Position numbers and translations under genes: made by a program
In this document: positions 40,505 through 50,167 of the stretch, one piece after another
Layout: each line of letters starts with the position of its first letter
Position numbering within the stretch: the stretch's first letter is position 1
NCBI RefSeq assembly: GCF_000012885.1
Contig: NC_007498.2
Coordinates: forward strand, 3,442,001 to 3,506,000
DNA: 64,000 nucleotides
Source: Syntrophotalea carbinolica DSM 2380
Lineage (GTDB): Bacteria > Desulfobacterota > Desulfuromonadia > Desulfuromonadales > Syntrophotaleaceae
Reading direction: 5' to 3'
The notes under the pieces: generated by a model
The model's database searches: none
What the model was told of the DNA's origin: nothing
The model's input: the letters and a program-made list of their open reading frames with translations, nothing else

Positions 40505-40680
40505 TCTTGAAGCAGGTCTTCTGACTTCCGACTCAAACCTACTTGTCACACCTTCACACAGCGCGATGCTGCATTGGTTTTCAGTGACGTTCGTCGTCGG
40601 TTACAGCGGCGGGTCCGTTGCCGATTTGCACGGCATTCCCTTTTTTCGCTATCAGGTCGATGTAACCTGGAGCGCACTTC
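40505..40680 (-). promoter_or_regulatory. Cobalamin riboswitch (aptamer)
   Basis: Read on the minus strand, the segment carries the conserved pieces in order: GGGAATGCCGTGCAAATCGG, then CGGACCCGCCGCTGTAACCG, then GTCAGAAGACCTGC (the B12 box). These match the cobalamin riboswitch consensus. It controls the downstream btuB-like gene, most likely by the terminator at 40389-40427, so that bound cobalamin shuts expression off. Confidence 0.92.
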
Positions 40681-40721
40681 AAGATAGTGTTACGAATGAA
40701 TGTCGTTCCATTCGTATACGG

Positions 40722-40750
40722 AAACTAGTACAAACGGCTGCCAATGTCAA
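40722..40750 (-). promoter_or_regulatory. Promoter upstream of the cobalamin riboswitch
   Basis: On the minus strand, a consensus TTGACA (40745-40750) is followed after 17 bases by TAGTTT (40722-40727). Position fits transcription of the riboswitch leader. Confidence 0.5.
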
Positions 40751-40874
40751 GAAAGCCTTCTGCTTGAGAGCTTTATTCCAGAGGATGGGTTTAAACGCAA
40801 CTTTTCGGGAGCATACGACGGCATGAGCTTAAGGAGAAAAGGCTTTGCCGCCGCATACGAGGTCAAGGCGCAGG

Positions 40875-40902
40875 TTGTCAAGGGGGGTAAATCAGTTACA
40901 AT
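40875..40902 (+). promoter_or_regulatory. Promoter candidate for fasciclin paralog 2
   Basis: TTGTCA (40875-40880) and TACAAT (40897-40902) are 16 bases apart, each one base from consensus. The downstream ATG is ~120 bases away. Confidence 0.45.
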
Positions 40903-41021
40903 GGCCAGGTAAGGTTCAAACTTTGCGGCTCCAACCCGATACGATCCGAGATGAAAACGGGCCGCTAATGTCAATACCATGCACGGTTCTTTCCATCAGG
41001 GGCCGAGAAAAGGAGTTTGCC

Positions 41022-41453
41022 ATGCCGACGATCATGGAAGCCATCGCTGCAGATCCATCACTGAAGACCTTGAACAAGGCTTTGGGGATTGTCACAGGGG
41101 TCGTTGAGAGATTGGGGCAACCCGGTAGTTATACCTTCTTCGCACCTAACGATGAGGCTTTTGCGCGCCTCAACATCGATCAGGTGCTGGCCGATGCCGG
41201 CAAACTGGCGGATATCCTCAACTACCACCTGGTCGCGGAGAAATATACTGAAAAGGAAATGGACGTCACAAACCTTGACTCCATGGTCACGGAACTGGGC
41301 AAAAGCCTTTCCATCTATCTGGACGAAAACGATATCATGATCGACAACGCGCACATCGTTAAAGCGGATATCCAATGCAGTAACGGGGTGATCCATATTA
41401 TCGACAATGTTTTCCTGCCGCAACACTCCGGCTGGTATGAAACCATGGCCTGA
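41022..41453 (+). CDS. Fasciclin (FAS1) domain protein, paralog 2
   Basis: This 143-residue single fasciclin-domain protein is a paralog of the one at 30640. It shows the same H1 motif (TFFAPNDEAFARL) and H2 motif (CSNGVIHIIDNVFLP-HSGWY). No signal peptide is visible from the ATG at 41022, which has AAAAGGAG; upstream in-frame sequence does not look like a leader. The two paralogs share the ending (Q-[FH]-S-G-W-Y), suggesting an old duplication. Function in bacteria without export is unknown. It converges on ybgF across a shared terminator. Confidence 0.9.
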   Translation: MPTIMEAIAADPSLKTLNKALGIVTGVVERLGQPGSYTFFAPNDEAFARLNIDQVLADAGKLADILNYHLVAEKYTEKEMDVTNLDSMVTELGKSLSIYLDENDIMIDNAHIVKADIQCSNGVIHIIDNVFLPQHSGWYETMA

Positions 41454-41472
41454 CCATTCAGGGGGGGAGATT

Positions 41473-41508
41473 AAAAAAGGGGCGACCTTTTCAGGCCGCC
41501 CCTTTTTT
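41473..41508. terminator. Bidirectional terminator
   Basis: AAAAAAGGGGCG pairs with CGCCCCTTTTTT around a 12-base loop. It serves the fasciclin gene on one side and the tol operon end (ybgF) on the other. Confidence 0.85.
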
Positions 41509-41518
41509 TGGGTCTTTA

Positions 41519-42319
41519 TTATTTGCCCCAGGCTTTGAGACGTTCTTTGGCAATACCGGCTTCCCCGGACAGGGGGAAACTCTTGACCAGTTTTTCAAGA
41601 ATGGCGCGGGCACTTTGGCGGTCTCCGAGTTGATCGAAGGTCAACCCCTGCTTGAGATAGGCGGCTGCCGCCTTGGGATGATCGCCGTATTTCTGAATGA
41701 CGTCTTCAAACTGCAGGATGGCCTTCTCGTATTCTTTTTCCCCTGCATAGGATTCGCCGATCCAGTAAGCGGCGTTCGGTGCCAGCGAGTGGCCGGGGTT
41801 TTTCTGCAGAAATTCTTCCAACTGCTTGCGACCCTCGGCATAGTGCTTCTGTTTGCGGATCGCATCGACGGCTTGCAGATAAACGGTCTCGGGCTGGGCG
41901 GCGCCGGCCTTCGGCAGTTGAACCACCGGGGCCGTGTTGCCGGTAGCGGAAGACGGATTTTCTTCAAGGGCGCTGATGCGCAGCCCCAGATCGTCACGAA
42001 CCAGGGCCAGTTCCTCCTGAAGCTCATTACGCTGTTGGTCAAGATCGGCGAAACGGCCATGGATGCTTTGCAGTTCCAGGCGCAGGTTATCCAGATCCGC
42101 CTGCGTTTTGGCCTGTTGTTGCGTCAGATCATCCAGGCGCTGGCGTGTCTGGCCGAGCCGGTCGGTCTGTTGGGTCGCGAGTTCCCTTTCGGTGGCGGCC
42201 AGCCGGCGTTTCATCTCTTCAAGGTCGCGGCTCATGGCCAGTTCCTGCTGAGAAGGGATACAGCCGGCAAGCAAGGCCAGCGTGGCGGCGCACAACATCA
42301 GGATTCTTAAGCTTTTCAT
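41519..42319 (-). CDS. ybgF: Tol-Pal system protein YbgF/CpoB, lipoprotein-like
   Basis: This 266-residue envelope protein coordinates Tol-Pal function with wall synthesis in E. coli (CpoB). Residues 1-20 are a signal peptide ending LLAGC, a good lipobox. Residues ~25-115 form a long coiled coil (repeated LEEMKRRLAATERELA-type heptads). Residues ~145-260 are three TPR repeats beginning ETVYLQAVDAIRKQ. E. coli CpoB is soluble, so the lipid anchor is a difference. It is the last gene of the tol operon, separated from pal by a 10-bp hairpin (42348-42372) without a T-tract, perhaps an mRNA-stabilising structure. Confidence 0.9.
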   Translation of the reverse strand: MKSLRILMLCAATLALLAGCIPSQQELAMSRDLEEMKRRLAATERELATQQTDRLGQTRQRLDDLTQQQAKTQADLDNLRLELQSIHGRFADLDQQRNELQEELALVRDDLGLRISALEENPSSATGNTAPVVQLPKAGAAQPETVYLQAVDAIRKQKHYAEGRKQLEEFLQKNPGHSLAPNAAYWIGESYAGEKEYEKAILQFEDVIQKYGDHPKAAAAYLKQGLTFDQLGDRQSARAILEKLVKSFPLSGEAGIAKERLKAWGK

Positions 42320-42410
42320 GACAATCGGTCCTCATTGTGTTGAGGGCGGCGGATCGGTAGAGCCGATCCGCCTTGGATACATCGGTTTCGCGAAAATACC
42401 CAACCTGTAA

Positions 42411-42983
42411 TCAGGGCATGGATTTGAATTCCGCACGCCGGTTCATGGCGTAGGCATCTTCGTTCTGTGCCGGATCGAGAGGCATTTCCTCACCATAGGA
42501 GATCACACTCAGGCGATCGCCGGCAACACCGAGGGATTCAAGATACTTCTGGGCAGCCAGGGCGCGACGCTCCCCAAGAGCCAGGTTATATTCATCCGAA
42601 CCGCGCTCATCGCAGTAACCTTCGATGCGGACCTTCTGATCGGGGTTGGCTTTGAGATATTCCGCATTGTTGATAAGAATGGCCTGCGCCTCGGGGCTCA
42701 GGTCATAACGGTCAAAATTGAAGTAGATGCGTTCCAGAGAAGCAACCGTTTGCGGCATCGACATGCTGTCGTCCATGCTCTCTTCGCCAATCATGCTTTC
42801 GCCAATGCCCGTCTCTCCCGCGCCCATCTCTTCAACACCTTGGACAGCCTGTTGCGCTGCCGCCTGATCATCGGTGGTGACAGGTACAGGGGCCGGTTTT
42901 TTGGCACAGCCTACCGCCAGCATGGCCGTAAGAATCATCATCAACAGCACCTGCATGGAAATCCGAATACCTCCGCGTTTCAT
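42411..42983 (-). CDS. pal: Peptidoglycan-associated lipoprotein Pal
   Basis: This 190-residue outer-membrane lipoprotein binds peptidoglycan and TolB. The signal peptide ends LAVGC (Cys26). A ~65-residue acidic/Met-rich linker follows. The OmpA-like domain begins IYFNFDRYDL and contains RIEGYCDERGSDEYNLALGE and the Arg-rich NRRAEF end. The diaminopimelate-binding Asp and Arg are in place. The linker with repeated GES/EESMDD is unusual but typical for a flexible tether. The ATG has AAAGGAG. Confidence 0.95.
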   Translation of the reverse strand: MKRGGIRISMQVLLMMILTAMLAVGCAKKPAPVPVTTDDQAAAQQAVQGVEEMGAGETGIGESMIGEESMDDSMSMPQTVASLERIYFNFDRYDLSPEAQAILINNAEYLKANPDQKVRIEGYCDERGSDEYNLALGERRALAAQKYLESLGVAGDRLSVISYGEEMPLDPAQNEDAYAMNRRAEFKSMP

Positions 42984-43147
42984 GGTTTTACTCCTTTACC
43001 TGATAGATAAAATGGGGTTGAAGACAAACAACAACTTCGGGGCCATCCCGAAAATACAAAAAGCGTGTAATTCAAACTGAGCGGGTAAACTGAAGCAACG
43101 CTCATTATACGTGAGTGTTTATCAAAAAAACAGGGGGAATAAACGTC

Positions 43148-44440
43148 TCACCGCTGACCGGACCATGCCGGGTGTTGGCACTGTCCGCCACCGGCCGAGA
43201 TGCGGCGTATGCCGGTGCCATCGGCCCGCATGATGTAAATGCCCTTACGGCCGTCCTGATCGGAAGAATAGACCAGGAAGCGGCTGTCCGGGCTCCAGCG
43301 GGGGTGCTCTTTATTGCCGGGACCGAAAGTCAGGCGGCGTTCGTCCGTACCGTCGGGTCGAACGGTATAGATATCAAACACGCCCTTTTCCAGGCGGGTA
43401 AAGGCAATACGCTTGCCGTCGGGACTCCAGGCCGGAGTGGCGTTGTATTTACCGTTAGCGGTAAGTCGCGCGGTCTGGCCGCCGAGCAGGTCCATGACGA
43501 AAATATGCGGATTGCCCTGCCGGTCGGAGACAAAAGCCAGCCGGTCGCCGGCCGGGCTCCAGCTCGGATCGACATCGATACCCCAATGACTGGTAAGACG
43601 GCGGCGGCGACTGCCGTCGGTGCCGAGCAGCATCAGTTCGGGATTGCCGGTGGCCGACTGGGTGAGCGCAATTTCCCGACCGTCAGGCCGAAAGCGCGCT
43701 GCTATATTCAGGCCTTTTTTAAAAGCCAGGCGGGCTTCCTGCCCGGTGCTCAACTGTTTCCGGTAGAGATCGGGATTGCCGCGCCGGTACGAGGTGTAAA
43801 TGACCTCGCGTCCGTTGGGCGAAAAATCGGGATTGAGAACAATGGAGCGGTGATCGGTAAGGCGCAGGGCATTGGCGCCGTCGGTATCCATCAGATACAG
43901 CTCCTTGTGCCCGGTGCGGTTGTCGATATAAGCGATACGGGAACTGAACGGACCTTCCCGGCCGGTGACGCTCTTCAACACCTGATCAGCGAATTTATGC
44001 GCCATGGTACGCACATCGCGTCGAAGTCCCGCATAGCGGCGACCGGTCAACAACCGCCTGTGAACGACATCGTACAGACGAAAATCGACCAGCAGCCGTT
44101 CCCCTTGCAGTTGGTAACCGCCCTTGATAAGAATTTCGGCACCCAGAAGGGCCCACTGATTGAAATCGACCCGAGAACTGGTCAGACCGGGACGCCGCGC
44201 ATCATCCAGAAACGCCGCCGGGTCGAGCTGGCGAAACAGGCCGGACAGCTCCAGGTCGGCAGCCATGACATCGTGCAACTCCGCGGCTATGGCGGGTAGC
44301 GGCGTTCCGGACAGGGGGACAAGTTGGGTGTTGGCCACGGCAATGGTCTGTTGGCCAGGAGCGCGAATTTCAACCTGGGCCTGGACGGCAGTCGCCGACA
44401 GGCAGAGCAGGGCGATAAGCAGGGTCACGAAACGGCGCAT
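43148..44440 (-). CDS. tolB: Tol-Pal system beta-propeller TolB
   Basis: This 430-residue periplasmic protein links the Tol complex to Pal. The signal peptide is at residues 1-~22 (ends AVQAQ). The N-terminal domain includes VDFRLYDV. The six-bladed propeller shows repeated blades of the type NPDFSPNGREVIYTS, DPSWSPAGDRLAFVS and TPAWSPDGKRIAFT. The start at 44440 lies four bases after the tolA stop; the longer frame runs inside tolA and is a shadow. The ribosome site is weak, consistent with translational coupling. Confidence 0.95.
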   Translation of the reverse strand: MRRFVTLLIALLCLSATAVQAQVEIRAPGQQTIAVANTQLVPLSGTPLPAIAAELHDVMAADLELSGLFRQLDPAAFLDDARRPGLTSSRVDFNQWALLGAEILIKGGYQLQGERLLVDFRLYDVVHRRLLTGRRYAGLRRDVRTMAHKFADQVLKSVTGREGPFSSRIAYIDNRTGHKELYLMDTDGANALRLTDHRSIVLNPDFSPNGREVIYTSYRRGNPDLYRKQLSTGQEARLAFKKGLNIAARFRPDGREIALTQSATGNPELMLLGTDGSRRRRLTSHWGIDVDPSWSPAGDRLAFVSDRQGNPHIFVMDLLGGQTARLTANGKYNATPAWSPDGKRIAFTRLEKGVFDIYTVRPDGTDERRLTFGPGNKEHPRWSPDSRFLVYSSDQDGRKGIYIMRADGTGIRRISAGGGQCQHPAWSGQR

Positions 44441-44444
44441 AGTT

Positions 44445-45314
44445 TTAATCCATAAGGTCTTTGAGGTTGAAGACGACATCGAGTTGCAGCGTCCTGCCGG
44501 GTTTGCGAGGCAGGGCCCTGGCTTTGAGTACGGCTTTTTTGACCGAATCGTCAAAGGTCGCATCGCCGGAGGGTTTGACGATTCGGTAACTGGTCAGGCT
44601 GCCCTCGGCGTTGAAGGCCAGGTGAACGGTGGCGGTCAAGTCGCGGCGGGTGACCTGGTATTTGGACAGAGTCCAGTTTTGCTTTAAATAGGCCTGCATC
44701 CAGGTCTGCAGATCGACACCGATTTCATCGCCGCTGCCGTCCGGCATGCCCAGGGGAGCGCCGGAACCGGTACCGCCCGAGGTGCCGGCGTTATCTCCCG
44801 AAAGCGCGGCAATCTTGTTTTTGAGAGCGGCCAGCTCCTGCTCTCGCTGCTGCTTTTCGCGCATGGCGGCGAGTTTCTGCCGAACACTCTGATAATTGTG
44901 CGACGGCGCAGTGGCCTTGGGCGCTGGACTGGTGCGGGCCTTCGCCGATGGGGTGCTTGTTTTTGAAGCAACCGGCTTGGTGGGGGCCGGTTTGCTCGCG
45001 ACAGCGGTTTTTTTAGGTGGCGCGGGTTTGGCCTTCGCTTTAGGGGCTGCCGCCGCAGGTTTGGGCTTGGTTGCCTTGGGTCTGGAGGTCTTTTTAACCT
45101 TGGGAGCCGGGCCGCCGTCCGGGCGTCCGGCCTGGGGGTTGAGGACCGGCATTTTGCTCAGGTCCACGTAATATACCGGCCGCGGCTCGATGCGCCGGGA
45201 GGCAAAAAACACCCCGGAAAACAACACGAACACCACCGCATGCAGGGCCAGAGAGAGGGCCAGCAGCCAAAACAGACTCGGTTCATTGCGCGGAGGAACA
45301 GGTGGTGTCGTCAC
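44445..45314 (-). CDS. tolA: TolA/TonB-type energy transducer
   Basis: This 289-residue inner-membrane protein spans the periplasm. The one membrane helix is residues ~14-38. A Lys/Pro/Ala-rich stalk (~60-140; KPKPAAAAPKAKAK) is followed by a helical part ~150-170 and a C-terminal TonB/TolA fold (VHLAFNAEGSLTSYRIVKPSG). Position between tolR and tolB makes it the TolA of this system. It starts with GTG at 45314 (AAAGG site), 42 bases after tolR. Confidence 0.92.
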   Translation of the reverse strand: MTTPPVPPRNEPSLFWLLALSLALHAVVFVLFSGVFFASRRIEPRPVYYVDLSKMPVLNPQAGRPDGGPAPKVKKTSRPKATKPKPAAAAPKAKAKPAPPKKTAVASKPAPTKPVASKTSTPSAKARTSPAPKATAPSHNYQSVRQKLAAMREKQQREQELAALKNKIAALSGDNAGTSGGTGSGAPLGMPDGSGDEIGVDLQTWMQAYLKQNWTLSKYQVTRRDLTATVHLAFNAEGSLTSYRIVKPSGDATFDDSVKKAVLKARALPRKPGRTLQLDVVFNLKDLMD

Positions 45315-45356
45315 GGTCGTATGGGCCTTTGCGGCGTGGGGGATGAAGATAAACGA

Positions 45357-45791
<435 letters not shown>

Positions 45792-45792
45792 G

Positions 45793-46464
45793 TCAGCTCC
45801 TTCGCAGCATGCGATCGACGATGTTGAGGAACTCCTGGCTGAAACTGTCCATATCGCCGGTCAGCACATTAACCTTACTGACAAAGTGGTTGTAGGCAAC
45901 CACGGCGGGGATGGCGGCCACCAGACCGATGGCAGTGGCGACCAGGGCTTCGGATATCCCCGGAGCGACAACCGCCAGCGAAGCGCTGCCGGTTTTGCCG
46001 ATGCCATGAAACGAGTCCATGATCCCCCATACGGTACCGAACAGACCGATAAAGGGTGCCGTCGAGCCGGTCGTGGCAAGAAACGGCAGATAGCGCTCCA
46101 GACGCTGCGTTTCCTGATTGGTGGCGCGTCGCAGGGCACGGGCGACGTTGTCCGCCTGGCCCATGTCGGCACTGAACAAGGTCGGTTCATCCGTGCCGTT
46201 ATCCCGCTGATTGCGTTTCATTTCCTGATAGCCGTCCCGGAACAGGGATGCGGTCGGCGCGTGGGGGAAATCTCTCAGTTTCTGGGCAATGGCATCGATG
46301 TGCCGTTTGTTCCAGAAAAATTGTTGAAACCGCTGCGAATCACTGATGGCGCGATAGATAACCCGGAACTTCAAAAAAATGATAGCCCAGGAAAGCAGAG
46401 AAAAACCGATCAGTATCAACAGAACCAGTTTGACCACCAGTCCGGCATCGGAAATCAGCTCCAA
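45793..46464 (-). CDS. tolQ: Tol-Pal system protein TolQ (ExbB/MotA family)
   Basis: This ~223-residue inner-membrane motor subunit has three membrane segments: residues ~10-32, ~130-155 and ~165-190. It contains the family motif FIGLFGTVWGIMDSFHGIG and GISEALVATAIGLVAAIPAV. The start is TTG at 46464, with GGAGG seven bases upstream; no ATG or GTG is placed better, and the longer frame begins too far back for the family. It is the first gene of the tol operon, ~70 bases downstream of a strong promoter. Confidence 0.93.
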   Translation of the reverse strand: MELISDAGLVVKLVLLILIGFSLLSWAIIFLKFRVIYRAISDSQRFQQFFWNKRHIDAIAQKLRDFPHAPTASLFRDGYQEMKRNQRDNGTDEPTLFSADMGQADNVARALRRATNQETQRLERYLPFLATTGSTAPFIGLFGTVWGIMDSFHGIGKTGSASLAVVAPGISEALVATAIGLVAAIPAVVAYNHFVSKVNVLTGDMDSFSQEFLNIVDRMLRRS

Positions 46465-46534
46465 GACGTTACCTCCATGCGTGGGGAAGAAATCTGAATG
46501 ATGTTGCGGCACAGACCACGCCGCAAACGCGTAG

Positions 46535-46563
46535 ATTATTCCTGAACCTCTCAACCAAGTCAA
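46535..46563 (-). promoter_or_regulatory. Sigma-70 promoter of the tol-pal operon
   Basis: On the minus strand, TTGACT (46558-46563) is followed after exactly 17 bases by AATAAT (46535-46540). Each box is one base from consensus. It lies ~70 bases upstream of the tolQ TTG. Confidence 0.7.
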
Positions 46564-46723
46564 CTGGCATCACCGCAATGCCCGGTGTGCATATCCGCGG
46601 ACTTGTAGCATCCTTCAGGGAAGGTATGCTTAACTCGAACCGTTCATGAAAATGCGTGTTGAAGCCACCAGATCGGCGACACATCCTCATCAACCCTCCG
46701 ATTTTTCAAGCAAGGAGGATGCC

Positions 46724-47971
46724 ATGCTTTCACTGACGCAGATAAGGGCCGCGGCGGATGCGCTGCAAGGACAGTTTCGTCGCACGGAACTGATCCACTC
46801 CCACTTTTTTTCCGAACAGATCGGCTTGCCGCTCTATTTCAAGTGTGAAAACCTGCAAAGATCCGGGTCGTTCAAGGTGCGTGGCGCCTTTCATTTCATG
46901 GCCCGCCAACCGGCGCAGCGTCTTGCCGCAGGGGTGGTCACCGCTTCGGCCGGCAACCATGCACAAGGGGTGGCTCTTTCCGCGGCCCGACTCGGAGTGG
47001 CCGCCACGGTGGTAATGCCGGAAAACACCCCGTTGGCCAAGATGCAGGCCACGCGTGGATACGGTGCCGAGGTGGTATTGCACGGCACGGTATTCGACGA
47101 TGCCCAGGAGGAAGCGCTACGTCTGCAACACACCCACGACCTGCTTTATGTACCGCCTTTTGACCATCCTCTGATCATGGCGGGACAAGGGACCATCGGT
47201 CTGGAGATTATCGAAGACCTGCCCGATGTCGACACCCTATTGGCACCCGTCGGCGGCGGCGGTCTGATTTCGGAGGTGGCGACCGCCATTAAAGCGCTGC
47301 GGCCCACCGTGCGGGTCATCGGGGTGGAGGCCGCAGCAGCGCCAGCCGCCTTGTTATCACGCCGCCAGGGCCACATTGTCGGTCTGTCCGGAGCCCACTC
47401 CCTGGCCGACGGTATTGCGCTCAAGCGCATCGGCGAGCAGACCTTTCCGGTTATCGAGGCATTGGTCGATGAACTTGTGACGGTCAACGAAGAACAGATC
47501 GCCCAGGCCATTGTGGCGCTGATGGAAAAAACCCGACTGGTGGTGGAGGGTGCCGGTGCCGTGGGACTGGCCGCCTTGCTGCACGCGGCCCGGCCGCTGG
47601 CGCGCGGCCGCACGGTCTGTCTGTTGTCCGGGGGCAACATCGATGTACAGACCATCGCCCAGGTGGTCGATCGCGGCCTGGTGGCGGCCGGTCGCTATCT
47701 CAAGATCCGGATTGAACTCAACGATGCCCCAGGTGCATTGGGACGGCTGGCATTGTTGTTGGGCGAATGCCGTGCGAATATCTACCATGTCAGTCACGAC
47801 CGCCATCGCCTCGGCATTCCCCTGGGCCGGGCCGAGGTCAACTTGGAGCTGGAAACGCGCGGTTCGGAACATGTGCGGGAAATTCTGGCTGCCCTCGCAG
47901 GGGCGGATTACAAGGTGGTAGCTCTGGATGCCGAAATCGTGCCCGGCCAGGAACCCGGTACGGGCTGCTAG
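46724..47971 (+). CDS. ilvA: Threonine ammonia-lyase
   Basis: This 415-residue PLP enzyme deaminates threonine to 2-oxobutyrate. The PLP lysine is Lys51 in SGSFKVRGA, and the phosphate-binding loop is GGGGLISE. The C-terminal ~75 residues contain one ACT-like domain (IRIELNDAPGALGRLALLLGE). Single-ACT enzymes of this length include both isoleucine-feeding and catabolic types, so regulation cannot be assigned. The ATG at 46724 has AAGGAGG. The 260 bases to the divergent tolQ hold the tol promoter. The stop overlaps the tail of the convergent DUF2064 gene. Confidence 0.93.
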   Translation: MLSLTQIRAAADALQGQFRRTELIHSHFFSEQIGLPLYFKCENLQRSGSFKVRGAFHFMARQPAQRLAAGVVTASAGNHAQGVALSAARLGVAATVVMPENTPLAKMQATRGYGAEVVLHGTVFDDAQEEALRLQHTHDLLYVPPFDHPLIMAGQGTIGLEIIEDLPDVDTLLAPVGGGGLISEVATAIKALRPTVRVIGVEAAAAPAALLSRRQGHIVGLSGAHSLADGIALKRIGEQTFPVIEALVDELVTVNEEQIAQAIVALMEKTRLVVEGAGAVGLAALLHAARPLARGRTVCLLSGGNIDVQTIAQVVDRGLVAAGRYLKIRIELNDAPGALGRLALLLGECRANIYHVSHDRHRLGIPLGRAEVNLELETRGSEHVREILAALAGADYKVVALDAEIVPGQEPGTGC

Positions 47972-48618
47972 CGATGCGGATCGCCTAGCAGTTGAGCCGC
48001 CAGACGGGCCGTGACACTTTGGGGAGAGCGCCGCACGAGTTGTCGCAGGCTGACGACATCATCCACGTCGTACCACCCGGAAAGCTCAAGGCAGGACAGC
48101 TGCAACTCGACCATGCGCTTGCGGGTAGCCGCCAGGACTTCTCCGGTGCTCCAGGGAATTCGCTCAAACAGCCCCGGCACCGGTCGCCGCAAGCCGACAA
48201 GGACATAGCCGCCGTCGTCTGCCGGCGCCAGAACCGCATCGTGATGCGTCAATCCCGCAAAAGCCTGCCGGATGAGCGAAACAGGCAGATCGGGGCTGTC
48301 GGAACCGATGATCACAACCTGCTGCGCGCCGCCGGCAAAGCGGGAAGCGAACGCCTGTGCCAGCCGTTCGCCAAGATCGGCACCGATCTGTTCCGCCAGC
48401 GGCACATCGGCGAACGTATCCTTGAAAAAGCGGCGTTGCCCCTGAAAAAACAGCACCGTGCTCCAGTCGCCCCGGGTTGCCAGATGAACGGTTTCCTTCA
48501 GACAGCAACGGTACAGTTCAGCGGCCTGGTCCAAGGTCAACGGCGGGCACAGCCGGGTTTTGACCCGGCCGGGCTGCGGTTGTTTGGCAAAAATCCCCAG
48601 GACCGATGCGTTGGTCAT
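47968..48618 (-). CDS. DUF2064 / TIGR04282-family glycosyltransferase-like protein
   Basis: This 216-residue protein has a nucleotide-sugar transferase fold of the DUF2064 family. The N terminus has IFAKQPQPGRVKTRL, and the middle has IIGSDSPDLP with the DxD-like acidic motif. ADDGGYVLVGLRRPV is the family's signature. Some members sit with selenium or arsenic radical-SAM genes, but no such gene is here. The start at 48618 overlaps the folE2 stop by four bases, so it is cotranscribed with folE2/queC; substrate unknown. Confidence 0.88.
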   Translation of the reverse strand: MTNASVLGIFAKQPQPGRVKTRLCPPLTLDQAAELYRCCLKETVHLATRGDWSTVLFFQGQRRFFKDTFADVPLAEQIGADLGERLAQAFASRFAGGAQQVVIIGSDSPDLPVSLIRQAFAGLTHHDAVLAPADDGGYVLVGLRRPVPGLFERIPWSTGEVLAATRKRMVELQLSCLELSGWYDVDDVVSLRQLVRRSPQSVTARLAAQLLGDPHR

Positions 48619-49424
48619 GGCGCAGGGGCTGGCTCTGCGTCTTCGGTCCGTGGCGGAAACTCGACCATGGCATAGGCCGAATGGTTGTGGATCGACTCGA
48701 AATTTTCGCATTCGACCCGAAACCAGGTGATTTCGGGAGCCGATTTGAGTTTGAGGGTAACGGCCCGCACGATGTCTTCGACAAACATGGGATTGTCGTA
48801 AGCCTGTTCGGTTACGGCCTTTTCATCCTCCCGTTTGAGCAATGCGTAAACCGGCGCACTGCCGCATTCTTCGATCCAGCTGATGAGATCCTCGATCCAG
48901 ATGAATTTACTCATGCGCACTTCCACCTTCACCGCGCTGCGCTGATTGTGGGCGCCGCGCTCGCTGATTTCTCGCGAGCAGGGGCACAGGGCGGTCAGCG
49001 GCACTTCCACTCCCAACACGAAATCCTTTTGCTTGTCGAGGGTGCCACGCAAGCGGCAGCGATACTCCATAAGGCTGCGCGCCTTGGAGACCGGCGCCTG
49101 TTTTTCGATGAAATAGGGAAAATCCATTTTCAGATGGGCACAGGACGCATCCAGGCGGTTTTTCATTTCCTGCAGCAGTTCGCCCATGTTGCGCATGGTG
49201 ATTTCGCCGCGATACTGGTTGAGGATCTCGACGAAGCGGCTCATGTGGGTGCCCTTGAAGTGATGGGGCAGATCGACATACATGTTGATGCGGGCCACGG
49301 TGTGCTGCTGGTCCTTGTTTTTATCCATGACCACGATGGGATAGCGGATATCCTTGACCCCGACTTTGTCGATGGCGATGTTTCGGGTATCTCGCTCCAT
49401 CTGCATATCGCGCATGCGGTTCAT
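48615..49424 (-). CDS. folE2: GTP cyclohydrolase FolE2 (type IB)
   Basis: This 269-residue metal-dependent enzyme converts GTP to 7,8-dihydroneopterin triphosphate. The key motif [17 protein letters not shown] contains the catalytic Cys. Further family features are [15 protein letters not shown] and a C-terminal NHSAYA. The start at 49424 has GGGAGG and overlaps the queC stop by four bases. That linkage suggests that in this operon the product feeds queuosine precursor synthesis, although folate use is equally possible. Confidence 0.95.
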   Translation of the reverse strand: MNRMRDMQMERDTRNIAIDKVGVKDIRYPIVVMDKNKDQQHTVARINMYVDLPHHFKGTHMSRFVEILNQYRGEITMRNMGELLQEMKNRLDASCAHLKMDFPYFIEKQAPVSKARSLMEYRCRLRGTLDKQKDFVLGVEVPLTALCPCSREISERGAHNQRSAVKVEVRMSKFIWIEDLISWIEECGSAPVYALLKREDEKAVTEQAYDNPMFVEDIVRAVTLKLKSAPEITWFRVECENFESIHNHSAYAMVEFPPRTEDAEPAPAP

Positions 49425-50113
49425 CGCTGCACCTCCCTGGCGTAAGCGGCGGGATCGGAGATACCGGCTTCGGCAAAACCTTTGAGACGCAACTGGCACG
49501 AATCGCAAAGGCCGCAGGCCAGCCCTTCCGGAGTGGGATCGTAACACGAATGGGTCAGGGAGTAATCGACGCCCAACTCCAGGCCGCGTTTGATGATCTG
49601 CGCCTTGGTCAGATGCAAAAGCGGCGCATGCACCCGGTATTGTCCCTGCCCCTCGACGCCGGCCTTGGTAGCGAGATTGGCCAATTGTTCGAAGGCGCTG
49701 ATGAACTCCGGACGACAGTCCGGGTAGCCGGAATAGTCGAGGGCATTGACGCCGATGAAAATGTCGAAGGAGCCCAGCACCTCCGCCCAGCCCAGGGCAA
49801 AGGACAGAAAGATGGTATTGCGGGCAGGCACATAGGTCACCGGGATGGCATCGTCGATTTCACGACCCTTGGGTACTTCCTCATCGGAGGTCAGGGCGCT
49901 GCCGCCGATGCGGCGCAGATCGAAATCGATAACCATGTGATCGGCAGCCCCGACCTGCGGCGCGTAGAGCCGCGCCTTTTCCAGTTCCACCGTATGGCGT
50001 TGACCGTAATGGAAGCTCAGGGCATAAGGCGTAAAACCGGCGGCCCGGGCTTCGGCCAGACAGGTGGTCGAATCGAGGCCACCGCTGTAAAGAACGACTG
50101 CTTTTTTACTCAT
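49421..50113 (-). CDS. queC: 7-cyano-7-deazaguanine synthase
   Basis: This 230-residue ATP-dependent enzyme makes preQ0, the precursor of queuosine. The PP-loop is YSGGLDSTT near residue 9. The C-terminal zinc site is built from cysteines of HSCYDP and [10 protein letters not shown]. Length is typical. It is followed with overlap by folE2; pyk lies 54 bases upstream. QueD and QueE, the intermediate steps, are not in the window. Confidence 0.95.
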   Translation of the reverse strand: MSKKAVVLYSGGLDSTTCLAEARAAGFTPYALSFHYGQRHTVELEKARLYAPQVGAADHMVIDFDLRRIGGSALTSDEEVPKGREIDDAIPVTYVPARNTIFLSFALGWAEVLGSFDIFIGVNALDYSGYPDCRPEFISAFEQLANLATKAGVEGQGQYRVHAPLLHLTKAQIIKRGLELGVDYSLTHSCYDPTPEGLACGLCDSCQLRLKGFAEAGISDPAAYAREVQR

Positions 50114-50167
50114 GGATGTATCCCTTATTCATTAACAGAACTGTTCAGGATCGCCGCTGTGCGGCGA

